From contig NZ_FNQF01000008.1 of the NCBI RefSeq assembly GCF_900107595.1, positions 1-64,000 of the forward strand: a stretch of DNA of 64,000 nucleotides. The letters are read 5' to 3'. Below the pieces are notes generated by a model that searched no databases, was not told where the DNA came from, and saw nothing but the letters and a program-made list of their open reading frames with translations. This stretch comes from Psychroflexus halocasei. GTDB lineage: Bacteria > Bacteroidota > Bacteroidia > Flavobacteriales > Flavobacteriaceae. A program made the position numbers and the translations under genes. How positions within the stretch are numbered: the first letter of the stretch is position 1; the number at the start of each line of letters is the position of its first letter. Below, piece by piece: positions 47,124 through 56,017 of this stretch.

Positions 47124-47137
47124 CAGAAAAAAGAATC

Positions 47138-47818
47138 ATGTTGAAGTTTTTTGCAAAATATAAGTTTTTAGCTATCGTCTTGTTTATTTTGTCTGTTTTC
47201 ATTGTGACGGCTATTTACAATCTCTATAAACCAACGCCTAAACTTCCGGTTTATCAACCAGATATGGTCACCGCTGACTTGGTTGACACCACTGTTCAAT
47301 ACGTAAGAAAATTTCATAAAATAGGCGAGTTCAACTTAGTCAATCAAAATGGTGATTCGATTTCTGAACAAGATTTTAAAGACAAAATTTATGTGGCAGA
47401 TTTCTTTTTTACAACCTGCCAAAGTATTTGCATCGATATGGCTTCAAGCATGCAACGTCTGCAAGAAGAGTACATTGATGACCCTGAAATTCGCTTACTA
47501 TCACATAGCGTGACACCCGAAATTGATGATGTTCCACAATTACAGAAATACGCTAAAGAAAAAGGCGTGATTGCAAGCAAATGGCAATTAGCAACTGGCG
47601 ATAAAAAACAGATTTATGATTTGGCAAGGAAGCAATATTTAGCTTCAAAATCAGAAGGTGATGCTGGTCCTTATGATTTAGTACACACTGAAAACTTTGT
47701 TTTAGTTGATAAAGAAAAAAGAATTCGTGGTTTTTATGATGGAACAAATCAAGAGGAAATCACGCAATTAATTGAGGACATCGGCATCTTAAAGCTTGAA
47801 TATCAACCTGAAGATTAA
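47138..47818 (+). CDS. SCO1/SenC family copper-binding protein
   Basis: SCO proteins deliver copper to cytochrome c oxidase or act as thiol reductases. The protein has one N-terminal membrane anchor ('FLAIVLFILSVFIVTAIYNLY') and a periplasmic thioredoxin fold with the copper site 'TTCQSIC' and the distal His in 'YDLVHTENF'. The ATG at 47138 gives 226 residues with the anchor at the start. An upstream in-frame start at 47078 adds 20 unlikely residues. The FeoAB genes follow but have their own promoter box. Confidence 0.92.
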   Translation: MLKFFAKYKFLAIVLFILSVFIVTAIYNLYKPTPKLPVYQPDMVTADLVDTTVQYVRKFHKIGEFNLVNQNGDSISEQDFKDKIYVADFFFTTCQSICIDMASSMQRLQEEYIDDPEIRLLSHSVTPEIDDVPQLQKYAKEKGVIASKWQLATGDKKQIYDLARKQYLASKSEGDAGPYDLVHTENFVLVDKEKRIRGFYDGTNQEEITQLIEDIGILKLEYQPED

Positions 47819-47925
47819 TTACTACGCATTTTTAAGTTGGCCCATTTTTATCCATAAAGCTTTAGCATCTTCTGTTAATTTAAAAAAAAATTTAATCGCT
47901 AAGACTCAAGACAACAATTCTTTAT

Positions 47926-47933
47926 TACTTTTG
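47926..47933 (+). promoter_or_regulatory. Predicted promoter -7 box of the feo operon
   Basis: TACTTTTG matches TAnnTTTG 23 bases before the feoA ATG. No recognisable Fur site was identified by eye. Confidence 0.45.
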
Positions 47934-47955
47934 TTTAAAATAAATCTAAATAAAA

Positions 47956-48183
47956 ATGCCGACGATTGCAGATCTTAAAAAAGGGCAAAAAGCAAAAGTT
48001 TTAGATATATCATCTGACTTTATCCCATTGAAGTTGCTTGAGATGGGGTGCCTTCCAGGTAATGATATCCAACTGGTACAAAACACCCCTTTTAGGGATC
48101 CACTGTATTTAAACATCAATGATTCATATGTGGCGATCAGAAAAGAAACTGCAATCCAAATCGAAGTCGAAATTATCTCATAA
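47956..48183 (+). CDS. feoA: Ferrous iron transport protein FeoA
   Basis: The 75-residue SH3-like protein ('IADLKKGQKAKVLDI', 'LKLLEMGCLPGNDIQLV', 'DSYVAIRKETA') has the FeoA core and regulates FeoB. It precedes feoB by 6 bases. Confidence 0.94.
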   Translation: MPTIADLKKGQKAKVLDISSDFIPLKLLEMGCLPGNDIQLVQNTPFRDPLYLNINDSYVAIRKETAIQIEVEIIS

Positions 48184-48189
48184 GTTTTT

Positions 48190-50298
48190 ATGGCAAAACA
48201 AATCAATGTCGCATTAGTCGGAAATCCTAATACTGGTAAAACATCCGTTTTTAACCAATTAACAGGATTAAAGCAAAAGGTAGGTAATTATCCAGGAATC
48301 ACTGTTGAAAAGAAAGAAGGTATTTCTAAAATTTCAAGGGTTCTTAAAGCACATATAATTGATTTACCAGGCACTTATAGTCTTAACGCTTCTTCGCTTG
48401 ATGAAAGCGTTGTGATTGAACTCCTCCTTAACAAAAACGATAAAGATTACCCAGATGTCATAGTTGTCATAAGCGATGCTGAAAATTTAAAACGCAACCT
48501 TTTGCTTTTTACTCAAATTAAGGATCTAGGCATTCCTACGATTTTAGCCATCAACATGGCTGACCGCATGGAAAGAAAAGGGATCAGCATTGATGTCAAA
48601 GGCATGGAGGAAAGATTAGGAACAAAAATCGCTTTGCTCAGTGCTCGAAAAAATACTGGTTTCGATAACCTTAAAAACCTTATTGAAAACTATAAAAATC
48701 TATCAACAGAGCCTTGCTTAAATGCTTCAGAAATCGACCCAGATTACTTTGAAATTCTCAAAAAGACTTACCCTAAAGAAGATTTATACAAACTTTGGCT
48801 TGTGATTTCTCAAGATGCCAATTTTGGTAATCTGAATAGAAATAGGGTTCAGGCTGAGTCAAATTTAGAAACAAAATCGAAGTCTGAAATAAAAAGACTT
48901 CAACATAAAGAAACCATCAAGCGCTATCAATTTATCAATGATACGCTCAACAAATTTTTGGTCAAAGATCTCAATCAGGCGACTGGTTTACGTGCAAAAC
49001 TTGACAGATTACTCATTCATAAAGTCTGGGGTTATGTCATCTTTGCAGCCATTTTATTTTTGATTTTTCAAGCCATTTATGATTGGTCAGAATATCCGAT
49101 GGATATGATCGATACATTATTTGCAAGTTTAAGCGAAATGGCAAACTCTAATCTTCCAGAAGGTGCCTTTACAAGTTTGATAGCTGAGGGCATCATACCA
49201 GGTATTGGCGGTGTTGTTATTTTTATACCACAAATTGCTTTCTTGTTTTTATTTATCAGTATTCTTGAAGAATCTGGCTACATGAGTCGTGTTGTCTTTT
49301 TAATGGACAGAATTATGCGACGTTTTGGTTTAAGTGGAAAAAGTGTGATTCCGTTAATCTCAGGGACAGCTTGCGCCATTCCTGCCGTGATGGCAGCCAG
49401 AAATATTGAAAGCTGGAAGGAGCGTTTGATCACCATCCTTGTTGTACCTTTTACCACATGCTCTGCACGCCTACCCGTTTACCTTATTATTATTGCTTTA
49501 GTAATTCCTGATGAACGCTTGTTTGGTATTTTTAACTACCAGGGCATTACTTTAATGTTGCTTTACGTCATTGGCTTTGCTGCCGCAATTGGCTCTGCTT
49601 GGATAGCTGATAAGTTTTTAAAAATGCAAAGTTCAAGCTATTTTGTTGTAGAAATGCCTGATTATAAAATGCCAATGTTTAAAAATGTGGCTTATAATGT
49701 TATTGAAAAAACAAAGGCTTTTGTTTTTGGTGCAGGTAAAATTATTCTGGCAATATCAGTGATTCTTTGGGTTTTAGCAAGTTATGGTCCTGGAGATGAT
49801 TTCAATAATGCAGAAGAAATCGTTAAAACGGAAGTTGTAGATTCTGGTGAAACAATATCACTTGACGAAATTGAGACAAAAATCGCATCTTATAAACTCA
49901 AGCATTCCTATATCGGTAAAATGGGACACGCGATTGAACCTGTTGTTGTGCCTTTAGGTTACGACTGGAAAATCGGGATTGCCATTATCAGTTCGTTTGT
50001 TGCACGTGAAGTTTTTGTTGGGACGCTTGCCACCATTTATAGTGTCGGTAGCGAGGAGGAAGAAACAATTAAAAACAGGATGGCACAAGAGGTCAATCCA
50101 ATATTAGGCGGAAAACTATTCACTTTTGCAAGCGGCATTAGTTTACTTTTATTTTACGCCTTTGCGATGCAATGCATGAGTACTTTGGCTATCGTTAAAA
50201 GAGAAACAGGCACATGGAAATGGCCGCTCATTCAGTTTTTCGGGATGTCAGCTTTTGCTTATATTGTTGCTTTAATCGCCTTTCAATTATTAAAATAA
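48190..50298 (+). CDS. feoB: Ferrous iron transporter FeoB
   Basis: FeoB imports Fe(II) across the inner membrane. The N-terminal G domain has G1 'GNPNTGKTSVFN' (about 10-21), G3 'DLPGTY' and G4-like 'NMAD'. A helical spacer follows, then the membrane domain with two Gate motifs ('PLISGTACAIPAVMAARNI', 'ISSFVAREVFVGTL') containing the conserved Cys and Glu. Length (702) is normal. It is the middle gene of feoA-feoB-FeoB-associated protein. Confidence 0.97.
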   Translation: MAKQINVALVGNPNTGKTSVFNQLTGLKQKVGNYPGITVEKKEGISKISRVLKAHIIDLPGTYSLNASSLDESVVIELLLNKNDKDYPDVIVVISDAENLKRNLLLFTQIKDLGIPTILAINMADRMERKGISIDVKGMEERLGTKIALLSARKNTGFDNLKNLIENYKNLSTEPCLNASEIDPDYFEILKKTYPKEDLYKLWLVISQDANFGNLNRNRVQAESNLETKSKSEIKRLQHKETIKRYQFINDTLNKFLVKDLNQATGLRAKLDRLLIHKVWGYVIFAAILFLIFQAIYDWSEYPMDMIDTLFASLSEMANSNLPEGAFTSLIAEGIIPGIGGVVIFIPQIAFLFLFISILEESGYMSRVVFLMDRIMRRFGLSGKSVIPLISGTACAIPAVMAARNIESWKERLITILVVPFTTCSARLPVYLIIIALVIPDERLFGIFNYQGITLMLLYVIGFAAAIGSAWIADKFLKMQSSSYFVVEMPDYKMPMFKNVAYNVIEKTKAFVFGAGKIILAISVILWVLASYGPGDDFNNAEEIVKTEVVDSGETISLDEIETKIASYKLKHSYIGKMGHAIEPVVVPLGYDWKIGIAIISSFVAREVFVGTLATIYSVGSEEEETIKNRMAQEVNPILGGKLFTFASGISLLLFYAFAMQCMSTLAIVKRETGTWKWPLIQFFGMSAFAYIVALIAFQLLK

Positions 50299-50304
50299 AG
50301 AATT

Positions 50305-50430
50305 ATGATACAAGAAATTTTAGTTTTTATCGCCTTTGCAATTGCAATCGGTTTTATCATCAAAAAGTTCTTTTGGAAAAGTAAGAAAACCGCTAAATCA
50401 TGTGGCATGTCTGATTGCGGTTGTGATTAA
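50305..50430 (+). CDS. FeoB-associated Cys-rich membrane protein, 41 residues
   Basis: The ATG at 50305 opens a 41-residue frame, 6 bases after feoB: one membrane helix ('ILVFIAFAIAIGFIIKKFFW') and a C-terminal 'CGMSDCGCD' with three Cys. This matches the FeoB_associated small proteins found after feoB, thought to help FeoB function or sense redox/iron state. The stop overlaps the 3' end of the convergent S41 gene by 4 bases. Confidence 0.88.
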   Translation: MIQEILVFIAFAIAIGFIIKKFFWKSKKTAKSCGMSDCGCD

Positions 50431-51920
50431 TTATCATTAATGATTTCAATCAAATCTTCGAGCTGCGTATCTTTTTGACCTAAAACTTGCGCTTCTCTTC
50501 TTTCAATTAACACATCAGGTTGAGTTCCATTTCCATCAAGGGTTTTTCCGTTTCTTTGAAAGGAAAGCATTGTTGACAACTTGACGCGGATGTTCGAGTT
50601 TTTTAAATAAAACCTCACCGATCTTCCGCTTGAGCCATTGGTTGTGACACCAGCAACTTTCACATTTGGCAAACCTTTAAAAGCTGATGTAAAAACTGAA
50701 GCTGCACTAAAGCTTTCTTCATTGACCAAAAGATAAACAGGCGTTTTAAACGGTTTTTCACCACTGTTCAAAACCATATAAAATGGACTGCTAAATTTTT
50801 TCTTATCAAAATTATATTTAGCCTCAAAATTTTTACTGAAAGCATCAATTGCTTCTCTGTCATCATCAGATAAAAACTCAGAATCATAATTAAAAAGGAA
50901 TCTGCCTCGCATAGAAGACATGTCTTCATTCAGACGTTGATCGCTTCGTACATGCGCTACATTTGCAACCCAAGGTGATTGTTCTGGTTGTACAAAATAA
51001 GCAGATAAAGTATTCAATATTTCTCTTGTTCCGCCACCATTACCTCGCAAATCGACAATTAAAGCTTTTGCATTTCTTGATTTTTCAATTGTATTTTTAA
51101 GATAAGCTTCAAGCTTTGTATTTCTGCGATAACTCTGCATCGCTGGGATAGCGAGATAGGCAATAGAATCTGTCAGCCATTGATCTAATTGAGATAAATC
51201 AAAATTTTTATCTCTAAAAAAAGTTTTCATCTCCTTATGATATCTCAAAGATCCTAGATGAAACCAATCATGTTTTTCTCGACTCAAAGGAAGTTTCATT
51301 TCAAAATCTTTTTGACCTTTTGTCAAAACCAAGTCGATTTTCTCAGGAATTTCTTCGTCTTGTTTTTGATAAAGCTTTCCTGTTCTTTTCAAGTCTAACA
51401 AAGCATCGGTTAGCTGCGCTTGCTTTGGTGATAATTTTCTTCTGTATGCATATTTTTCTAAAAAATCATCGATTAAAATTCCATTGATACTTTTAAGGTA
51501 TGGATATTTTTTCTTGACAAACTGATATTCATTTTTAGATTTTTTCTCTCTTAAAACAACGACTTTCCCGTTTAGAGAAGAAACTACAAAAGGGAAGTAC
51601 AAATCAGGTGTATTTGAAGACTTATTTTTAGACTTTTTAAATCTAATATTTGCATGTCTATCGATGGTTTCTGCAATGATTTTTTCAAACTCATAAGCTA
51701 AAAAATCAATTCTGACAGAATCTTTCTTTTGAATGTTATCTCTAATTTGAGTGTAACGCGCTTCAAAATCAAAATCGGAGAGCTGATAATAAGAAGACTC
51801 TGTTTCTAATAAAGCAATAAATTCGTCAATATCCTCTAAAGCTTGCTCTTTTGAAATAGATTGTGAAAAACTAAAGTTGGAAAATAAAATCAAACAGATT
51901 CCGAGAAGATACTTTGTCAT
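50427..51920 (-). CDS. S41 family peptidase, secreted
   Basis: The 497-residue protein has a signal peptide ('LLGICLILFSNFSFSQ'), a helical N-domain, and the S41 tail-specific protease core: 'ALIVDLRGNGGGTREIL' (about 288-304) and 'NEESFSAASVFTSAFKG' with the nucleophilic Ser. In the expected Lys position the sequence reads 'TTNGSSGRSVRF', so the Lys of the Ser-Lys dyad of CtpA-type enzymes is not evident. It should act in the periplasm or outside. Convergent overlap with the small feo gene; no operon partner. Confidence 0.85.
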   Translation of the reverse strand: MTKYLLGICLILFSNFSFSQSISKEQALEDIDEFIALLETESSYYQLSDFDFEARYTQIRDNIQKKDSVRIDFLAYEFEKIIAETIDRHANIRFKKSKNKSSNTPDLYFPFVVSSLNGKVVVLREKKSKNEYQFVKKKYPYLKSINGILIDDFLEKYAYRRKLSPKQAQLTDALLDLKRTGKLYQKQDEEIPEKIDLVLTKGQKDFEMKLPLSREKHDWFHLGSLRYHKEMKTFFRDKNFDLSQLDQWLTDSIAYLAIPAMQSYRRNTKLEAYLKNTIEKSRNAKALIVDLRGNGGGTREILNTLSAYFVQPEQSPWVANVAHVRSDQRLNEDMSSMRGRFLFNYDSEFLSDDDREAIDAFSKNFEAKYNFDKKKFSSPFYMVLNSGEKPFKTPVYLLVNEESFSAASVFTSAFKGLPNVKVAGVTTNGSSGRSVRFYLKNSNIRVKLSTMLSFQRNGKTLDGNGTQPDVLIERREAQVLGQKDTQLEDLIEIINDN

Positions 51921-51999
51921 TTTGATATATCTAAATCTGACTTTTCACAATCAGACGATGAATTAAGCAAGATATGTTTTTTCTTATGAGTAACCCTCT

Positions 52000-52410
52000 T
52001 TAATAATCTGGTTTCTTACGGAGGCTTTTCTTTTCGGATTGTTTCTTTTTGGATTGCAATCGCTTTAATTTTTGCATTTTACTTGGCTTTGTTTTCTTTC
52101 TTTTCTTTTTTGGCTGAAAAGCTTTTTCCAAGTGAGACATCAACAACTCAAAAACCAATTTTTTGTTTTTATGCTGACTTCGTGTTTCTGCTGATGACAT
52201 TTGCAAATAATCATCTTGCACAATAAAGCGTTGTAAATGTTGACGAACACGACCCTTATGAACTTCTGATAACACTTCAGAAGATTCAAAATTCCATTTT
52301 AAAATAACTTTGGTTTCAGTTTTATTGACATGCTGTCCTCCTGGACCACCGCTTAAGCTGGTTTGAAAATCAATTTCTCTTTCTAAAAGATTTTTATCAA
52401 ATTTCAACAT
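52000..52410 (-). CDS. arfB: Alternative ribosome-rescue factor ArfB (peptidyl-tRNA hydrolase)
   Basis: ArfB frees stalled ribosomes by hydrolysing peptidyl-tRNA. The 136-residue protein carries the GGQ loop in 'SLSGGPGGQHVNKTET' (about 19-34) and a basic C-terminal tail rich in Lys/Arg (about 99-134), which enters the mRNA channel. Both parts are typical. The start overlaps the DUF4301 gene end by 14 bases. Confidence 0.94.
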   Translation of the reverse strand: MLKFDKNLLEREIDFQTSLSGGPGGQHVNKTETKVILKWNFESSEVLSEVHKGRVRQHLQRFIVQDDYLQMSSAETRSQHKNKKLVFELLMSHLEKAFQPKKKRKKTKPSKMQKLKRLQSKKKQSEKKSLRKKPDY

Positions 52411-53908
52411 AAGTTTGGTGTCTTGGCTTCAACAAATCCACCACTGTTTTTACCGGATTAAAGGTTTCTACAGGAACCTCAACAAAAATGGTGTGCCAAT
52501 CTGCCATTCCGCCATTCCACAAACCTGGCAACTCTAAAGCTTTAATTGGCTTCCCATTCACAGATTTATCAGCGATGAAGCCTTGATTATAATCAACAAA
52601 CTTTTCTAAGTCGTAATTATTTCCATCGACATCTTTAATGCTGCAAACAATGTCAACAGGGTTAAAATGCGTAGAGCCTTCCATCAACTGAACTTGATTT
52701 CCATTTTGAAGATCGATTTGAGATTTTTCAACAATTTGAAGGCTCATTTCTCCATCTTTTGTTTTTACCCAAAAAGGTCCTCCACCTGGCTCACCTTCAT
52801 TTTTAACCATTCCACATACGCGGATTGGTTTTTCCAAAAATTCTAGCAAACATTGTACGTTTTCTTCAACTGAATTTTGGAAATGTGTTTGAACAAAACC
52901 TTGCGCTGCTTTGATTTGACTTACAGAAGCATGATTTTTCAAATTTCTGATATGAGATTTTAACTGATTTTCAAAATCTAAACACAATCCCGCTAAAGCT
53001 TTTTTATAAATAACATTGACATCCTCATCTTCCGTTCCTGGCTTATAATGTACATTGTCAATGTTTTTGATAAAAATCAAATCGCTATCGATACTTTTCA
53101 AATTACTGATTAAAGCACCATGGCCAGCTGGTCTGAATAAAAGTTTTCCATTTTGATCTCTATATAAAGATAAGTCTGGATTAACAGCAACAGTATCAGT
53201 TGACCGTGATTGGTATGAAAAACTTACCTCAAATTTAACACCTGTATATTCTGAAATAAAATCAGTTTTCTCTACTAAAAACTGATCAAATTTCTCACGA
53301 TGCAACTCTGAAATTGTAAAGTGTAATTTTGAAATTCCTTTTTGAGATGCGTATTCTGCAGCTTCAAAGAAATGTTCTTCAAAAGCTGAAAGTAAATGCT
53401 GACCATAATTATGAAAAGGAATTAAAGCTTTTGGCAAATCAGAATATGACAAGGCCGCTTTTATGAATTCAAATTTTTCTTCATCAGAAGTCAACTTAGT
53501 TTTCGTCGAACCCATTTTTTCAACAAGGGCTCCATAAAATGGCAGGTCTTGTATATGTTCAAAAAAATCTAATAAATGCTCAAGATCATGAGCAATCAAA
53601 TTATTTTTGAGTGGTTGTTGTTTATCGTAAGTATTTACAAAATGATGTAAATCTTTAAACATGCGTGAAGCTGCTCCACTTGAAGGAACAAATTTCGTCA
53701 CATCAATTTCAGCCTGATCGTAAGCTTGACAATATTTTTTAATGTCAGCTTGATTTAATTTCAAGATGCCATCATTCAAAGTGGCTGGCTTGATAATTTG
53801 TAATGTTTCAAAACCGTTTTTAAAGCAGTTAACATCTGCATTCACTTTTTCTGGCGTTAATTCATGCGAATGAATATGACTTAAATCTTCAGGATAAAAT
53901 TTAGACAT
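52397..53908 (-). CDS. DUF4301 family protein
   Basis: The protein (503 residues from ATG at 53908; an upstream in-frame start at 53938 would overlap the kinase gene) matches my recollection of DUF4301: 'KFVPSSGAASRMFKDLHHF' (about 72-90), 'LFRPAGHGALISNL' and 'RVCGMVKNEGEPGGGPFWV'. The Gly/Ser-rich segments resemble phosphate-binding loops of nucleotidyltransferase-like proteins, which is only a suggestion. No signal peptide, so cytosolic. Function unknown. Confidence 0.82.
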   Translation of the reverse strand: MSKFYPEDLSHIHSHELTPEKVNADVNCFKNGFETLQIIKPATLNDGILKLNQADIKKYCQAYDQAEIDVTKFVPSSGAASRMFKDLHHFVNTYDKQQPLKNNLIAHDLEHLLDFFEHIQDLPFYGALVEKMGSTKTKLTSDEEKFEFIKAALSYSDLPKALIPFHNYGQHLLSAFEEHFFEAAEYASQKGISKLHFTISELHREKFDQFLVEKTDFISEYTGVKFEVSFSYQSRSTDTVAVNPDLSLYRDQNGKLLFRPAGHGALISNLKSIDSDLIFIKNIDNVHYKPGTEDEDVNVIYKKALAGLCLDFENQLKSHIRNLKNHASVSQIKAAQGFVQTHFQNSVEENVQCLLEFLEKPIRVCGMVKNEGEPGGGPFWVKTKDGEMSLQIVEKSQIDLQNGNQVQLMEGSTHFNPVDIVCSIKDVDGNNYDLEKFVDYNQGFIADKSVNGKPIKALELPGLWNGGMADWHTIFVEVPVETFNPVKTVVDLLKPRHQTYVEI

Positions 53909-53921
53909 GATTAATTGTTTT

Positions 53922-54479
53922 TTAAAATAGTTGGTCAATAATTTGCGTCGCCTGCTTTAAACGCACAGCTTCATCGCCTTTTAGAATACTAAAAGGTTGA
54001 TTGTGTAGGATGAGTTTTTGATGAAATCTGTTAAACATAGCTTCGCGTTCATTTGGCTTATCTCTTAAATCGTCGTCTTCCCATGGCGTATCATAATAGG
54101 TTAAAAAATAATAGTCATAATTAAGATCACGAACAAGCTGATTGAGCCTTTCATTTTCGTAATTGTCATAGTAAGCTTCAGTATAAACTAAAGTTTGCAA
54201 TGCATTTGTATCACAAAATAACAAATTATTTACGTCTTTAGCGACTTTGTTCTCAATTTTTAACTGACCTTCAGCAATAGGTGTGATATCCTTAGTTTCA
54301 CAAATGAGTCCTGATTCGTCGTACTTATTTTGCAAATAATCGCGGGCAAACTCAGGCACCCATTTTGTTTTATAGTGTTTTGCTAAAGCTTTAGCAAGAC
54401 TTGTTTTTCCTGTCGATTCAGGCCCAAACAAGACTATTCTAACAATGTCTCTTTGGGTTTGTTCAGTTCTTTTTTCCAT
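53922..54479 (-). CDS. NadR-like nucleoside kinase (ATPase)
   Basis: The 185-residue P-loop protein has Walker A 'LFGPESTGKTSLAKALA' (about 17-33) and 'VPEFARDYLQ' as in the ribosylnicotinamide-kinase domain of NadR. It lacks the NadR repressor and adenylyltransferase parts. Its start lies inside the pnuC gene (46-base overlap), so the two are translationally coupled. With a PnuC importer this suggests phosphorylation of the imported vitamin, nicotinamide riboside or thiamine. Confidence 0.82.
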   Translation of the reverse strand: MEKRTEQTQRDIVRIVLFGPESTGKTSLAKALAKHYKTKWVPEFARDYLQNKYDESGLICETKDITPIAEGQLKIENKVAKDVNNLLFCDTNALQTLVYTEAYYDNYENERLNQLVRDLNYDYYFLTYYDTPWEDDDLRDKPNEREAMFNRFHQKLILHNQPFSILKGDEAVRLKQATQIIDQLF

Positions 54480-55072
54480 GCTCTATAACCGTAAATCGCA
54501 ACAATAGTAAATAAAATGTATTGCAAAGCTGTTATCCCTAAACCTTTATAAAAATAAAGTGGAATTGAAATTATATCAGCGATGATCCAGTAAATCCAAT
54601 TCTCCAATTTTTTCTTAGCCATTAGCCACATCCCTATAAAAAATAAAGCTGTGGTAAATGTATCAACATAAGCTGTCCAGTCGTTCCATTTTTCAAAATA
54701 AGTGTAAACTAAACCGACAAAAACGATGGCGCCAATAAAAAGAAAAACAGATTGCTTTTTCTCTTTAGCATTGATTCTTTTAATTGGGATAAAATGAGTG
54801 TCATCAACCTTTCTCGTCCACATATACCAACCATAAATACTCATACTGAAATAGTAAGCATTGATGAGCATATCCCCTAAAAGTCCGAAGATATTTAGGA
54901 TATAAACGAAGATTCCTGTACTGATAATTCCTGTCGGAAAGACAAGAAGATTATCTTGTTTTGAATACCAAACACTTAGAAATCCAAAGACAACAGCAAT
55001 ACTTTCTAAAACAATAAGGTAGGTTTCTGCACCGTCGTATTGTGACAGCAACCAATCAAAAATGTGGCTCAT
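54434..55072 (-). CDS. pnuC: PnuC-family vitamin transporter
   Basis: PnuC proteins facilitate uptake of nicotinamide riboside or, in the PnuT branch, thiamine. The 212-residue protein has seven likely helices, with 'WNDWTAYVDTFTTALFFIGMWLMAKKKLENW' and 'IADIISIPLYFYKGL' typical of the family. I use the ATG at 55072; an upstream GTG gives five more residues. It overlaps the thiamine-binding gene upstream and the kinase downstream, so the three are one unit. The thiamine-binding neighbour leaves the substrate open. Confidence 0.85.
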   Translation of the reverse strand: MSHIFDWLLSQYDGAETYLIVLESIAVVFGFLSVWYSKQDNLLVFPTGIISTGIFVYILNIFGLLGDMLINAYYFSMSIYGWYMWTRKVDDTHFIPIKRINAKEKKQSVFLFIGAIVFVGLVYTYFEKWNDWTAYVDTFTTALFFIGMWLMAKKKLENWIYWIIADIISIPLYFYKGLGITALQYILFTIVAIYGYRAWKKELNKPKETLLE

Positions 55073-55316
55073 AATTCTGGCGATCACTTTTTACAATCTT
55101 CATATAAATCAATCCGCGTTCCATGCCTTCCATGGCTGTTTTGATTTCTTCATTCAGGACTTCCATCACTTTATCATAATCACCGTAAACTTGCGTACTT
55201 AAAGGATTTTCAAGCACTCGTAAACCTGATTTTCTCAAGTTTTTGATCAACTGAATAATCGCAGGTTCATAATCGTCCTGAATTGGTGTCAGGGTTAACT
55301 CGACTGAAATTCTCAT
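55056..55316 (-). CDS. Thiamine-binding protein, YkoF/MTH1187-like
   Basis: The 86-residue ferredoxin-like protein ('ISVELTLTPIQDDYEPAIIQLIKNLRKSGL', 'NPLSTQVYGDYDKVMEVLNEE') matches the MTH1187/YkoF small family, which binds thiamine or its pyrimidine part. Its start overlaps the GGGP synthase stop, and its end overlaps pnuC. This hints that the transporter may carry thiamine. Confidence 0.8.
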   Translation of the reverse strand: MRISVELTLTPIQDDYEPAIIQLIKNLRKSGLRVLENPLSTQVYGDYDKVMEVLNEEIKTAMEGMERGLIYMKIVKSDRQNYEPHF

Positions 55317-56017
55317 AATTTATTCATTTTTTGTTCAAAAGCAGTTCCGATAACGATAACGTCGGCACCTGCTTCATATAATTCTTTTTGTTGTTTTTGA
55401 GTTCTGATACCACCGCCAACAATTATGATCATTGAGCTTATGGCTTTAACTGCTCTCACAATTTCTGTAGAAACTGGAAATTCAGCACCACTACCAGCTT
55501 CCAAATATACACATGATTTCCCCATAAATTCACCAGCCATCACTGTATCTAAAATGTACTTTAAATCATCTTGCGGAATCGCATTTGTTTGACTTATTCT
55601 TTCTACGGAAGTTATTTTACCACCATCGATTAAAATATAAGCCGTGGGTATAATTTCAAGTTTAGATGCCAAAATACAATCAATAGATTTGCGTTGCTGA
55701 TGTATCAAGTATTCTGAATTATCACCTGATAATAAGCTCATAAAAAACAAAGCATCTGCATGTTTAGTGATTTGGCGATATGACCCTGGGAATAAAACAA
55801 TTGGCAAATCAGTTGCCTTTTTTAAAGCTCTGACACAATTTTCGGCATCACCATCATCAACCGTGCTTCCGCCAACCAAAATAAAGCTGATTTCTTTAGG
55901 AAGCATTTCAACAAGTTGATTAACTGAAGAGCCTTCAAACTTATCAGGATCAATCAAAATAGCGAGTGACTTCTGATTTTTTATTTTTTTAAAAATGGAT
56001 TGATTGATACGACTCAT
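55313..56017 (-). CDS. Geranylgeranylglyceryl phosphate synthase (GGGPS/PcrB family)
   Basis: The TIM-barrel enzyme joins an isoprenyl chain to glycerol-1-phosphate, as in archaeal lipids. 'LAILIDPDKFEGSSVNQL' (about 19-36), 'LPIVLFPGSYRQITKHADALFF' and the phosphate-binding 'IVGGGIRTQKQQKELYEAGADVIVIGT' are typical. I use the ATG at 56017 (234 residues), which overlaps the PPTase stop in ATGA. The chain length and product are not known. Bacteroidota are known to carry this family; its role there is uncertain. Confidence 0.9.
   Translation of the reverse strand: MSRINQSIFKKIKNQKSLAILIDPDKFEGSSVNQLVEMLPKEISFILVGGSTVDDGDAENCVRALKKATDLPIVLFPGSYRQITKHADALFFMSLLSGDNSEYLIHQQRKSIDCILASKLEIIPTAYILIDGGKITSVERISQTNAIPQDDLKYILDTVMAGEFMGKSCVYLEAGSGAEFPVSTEIVRAVKAISSMIIIVGGGIRTQKQQKELYEAGADVIVIGTAFEQKMNKL

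Noticed and set aside
55316-56017. TPP riboswitch ahead of the thiamine-binding/pnuC cluster
   Set aside because: The gene overlaps the preceding CDS, leaving no space, and no TPP-element core was seen.
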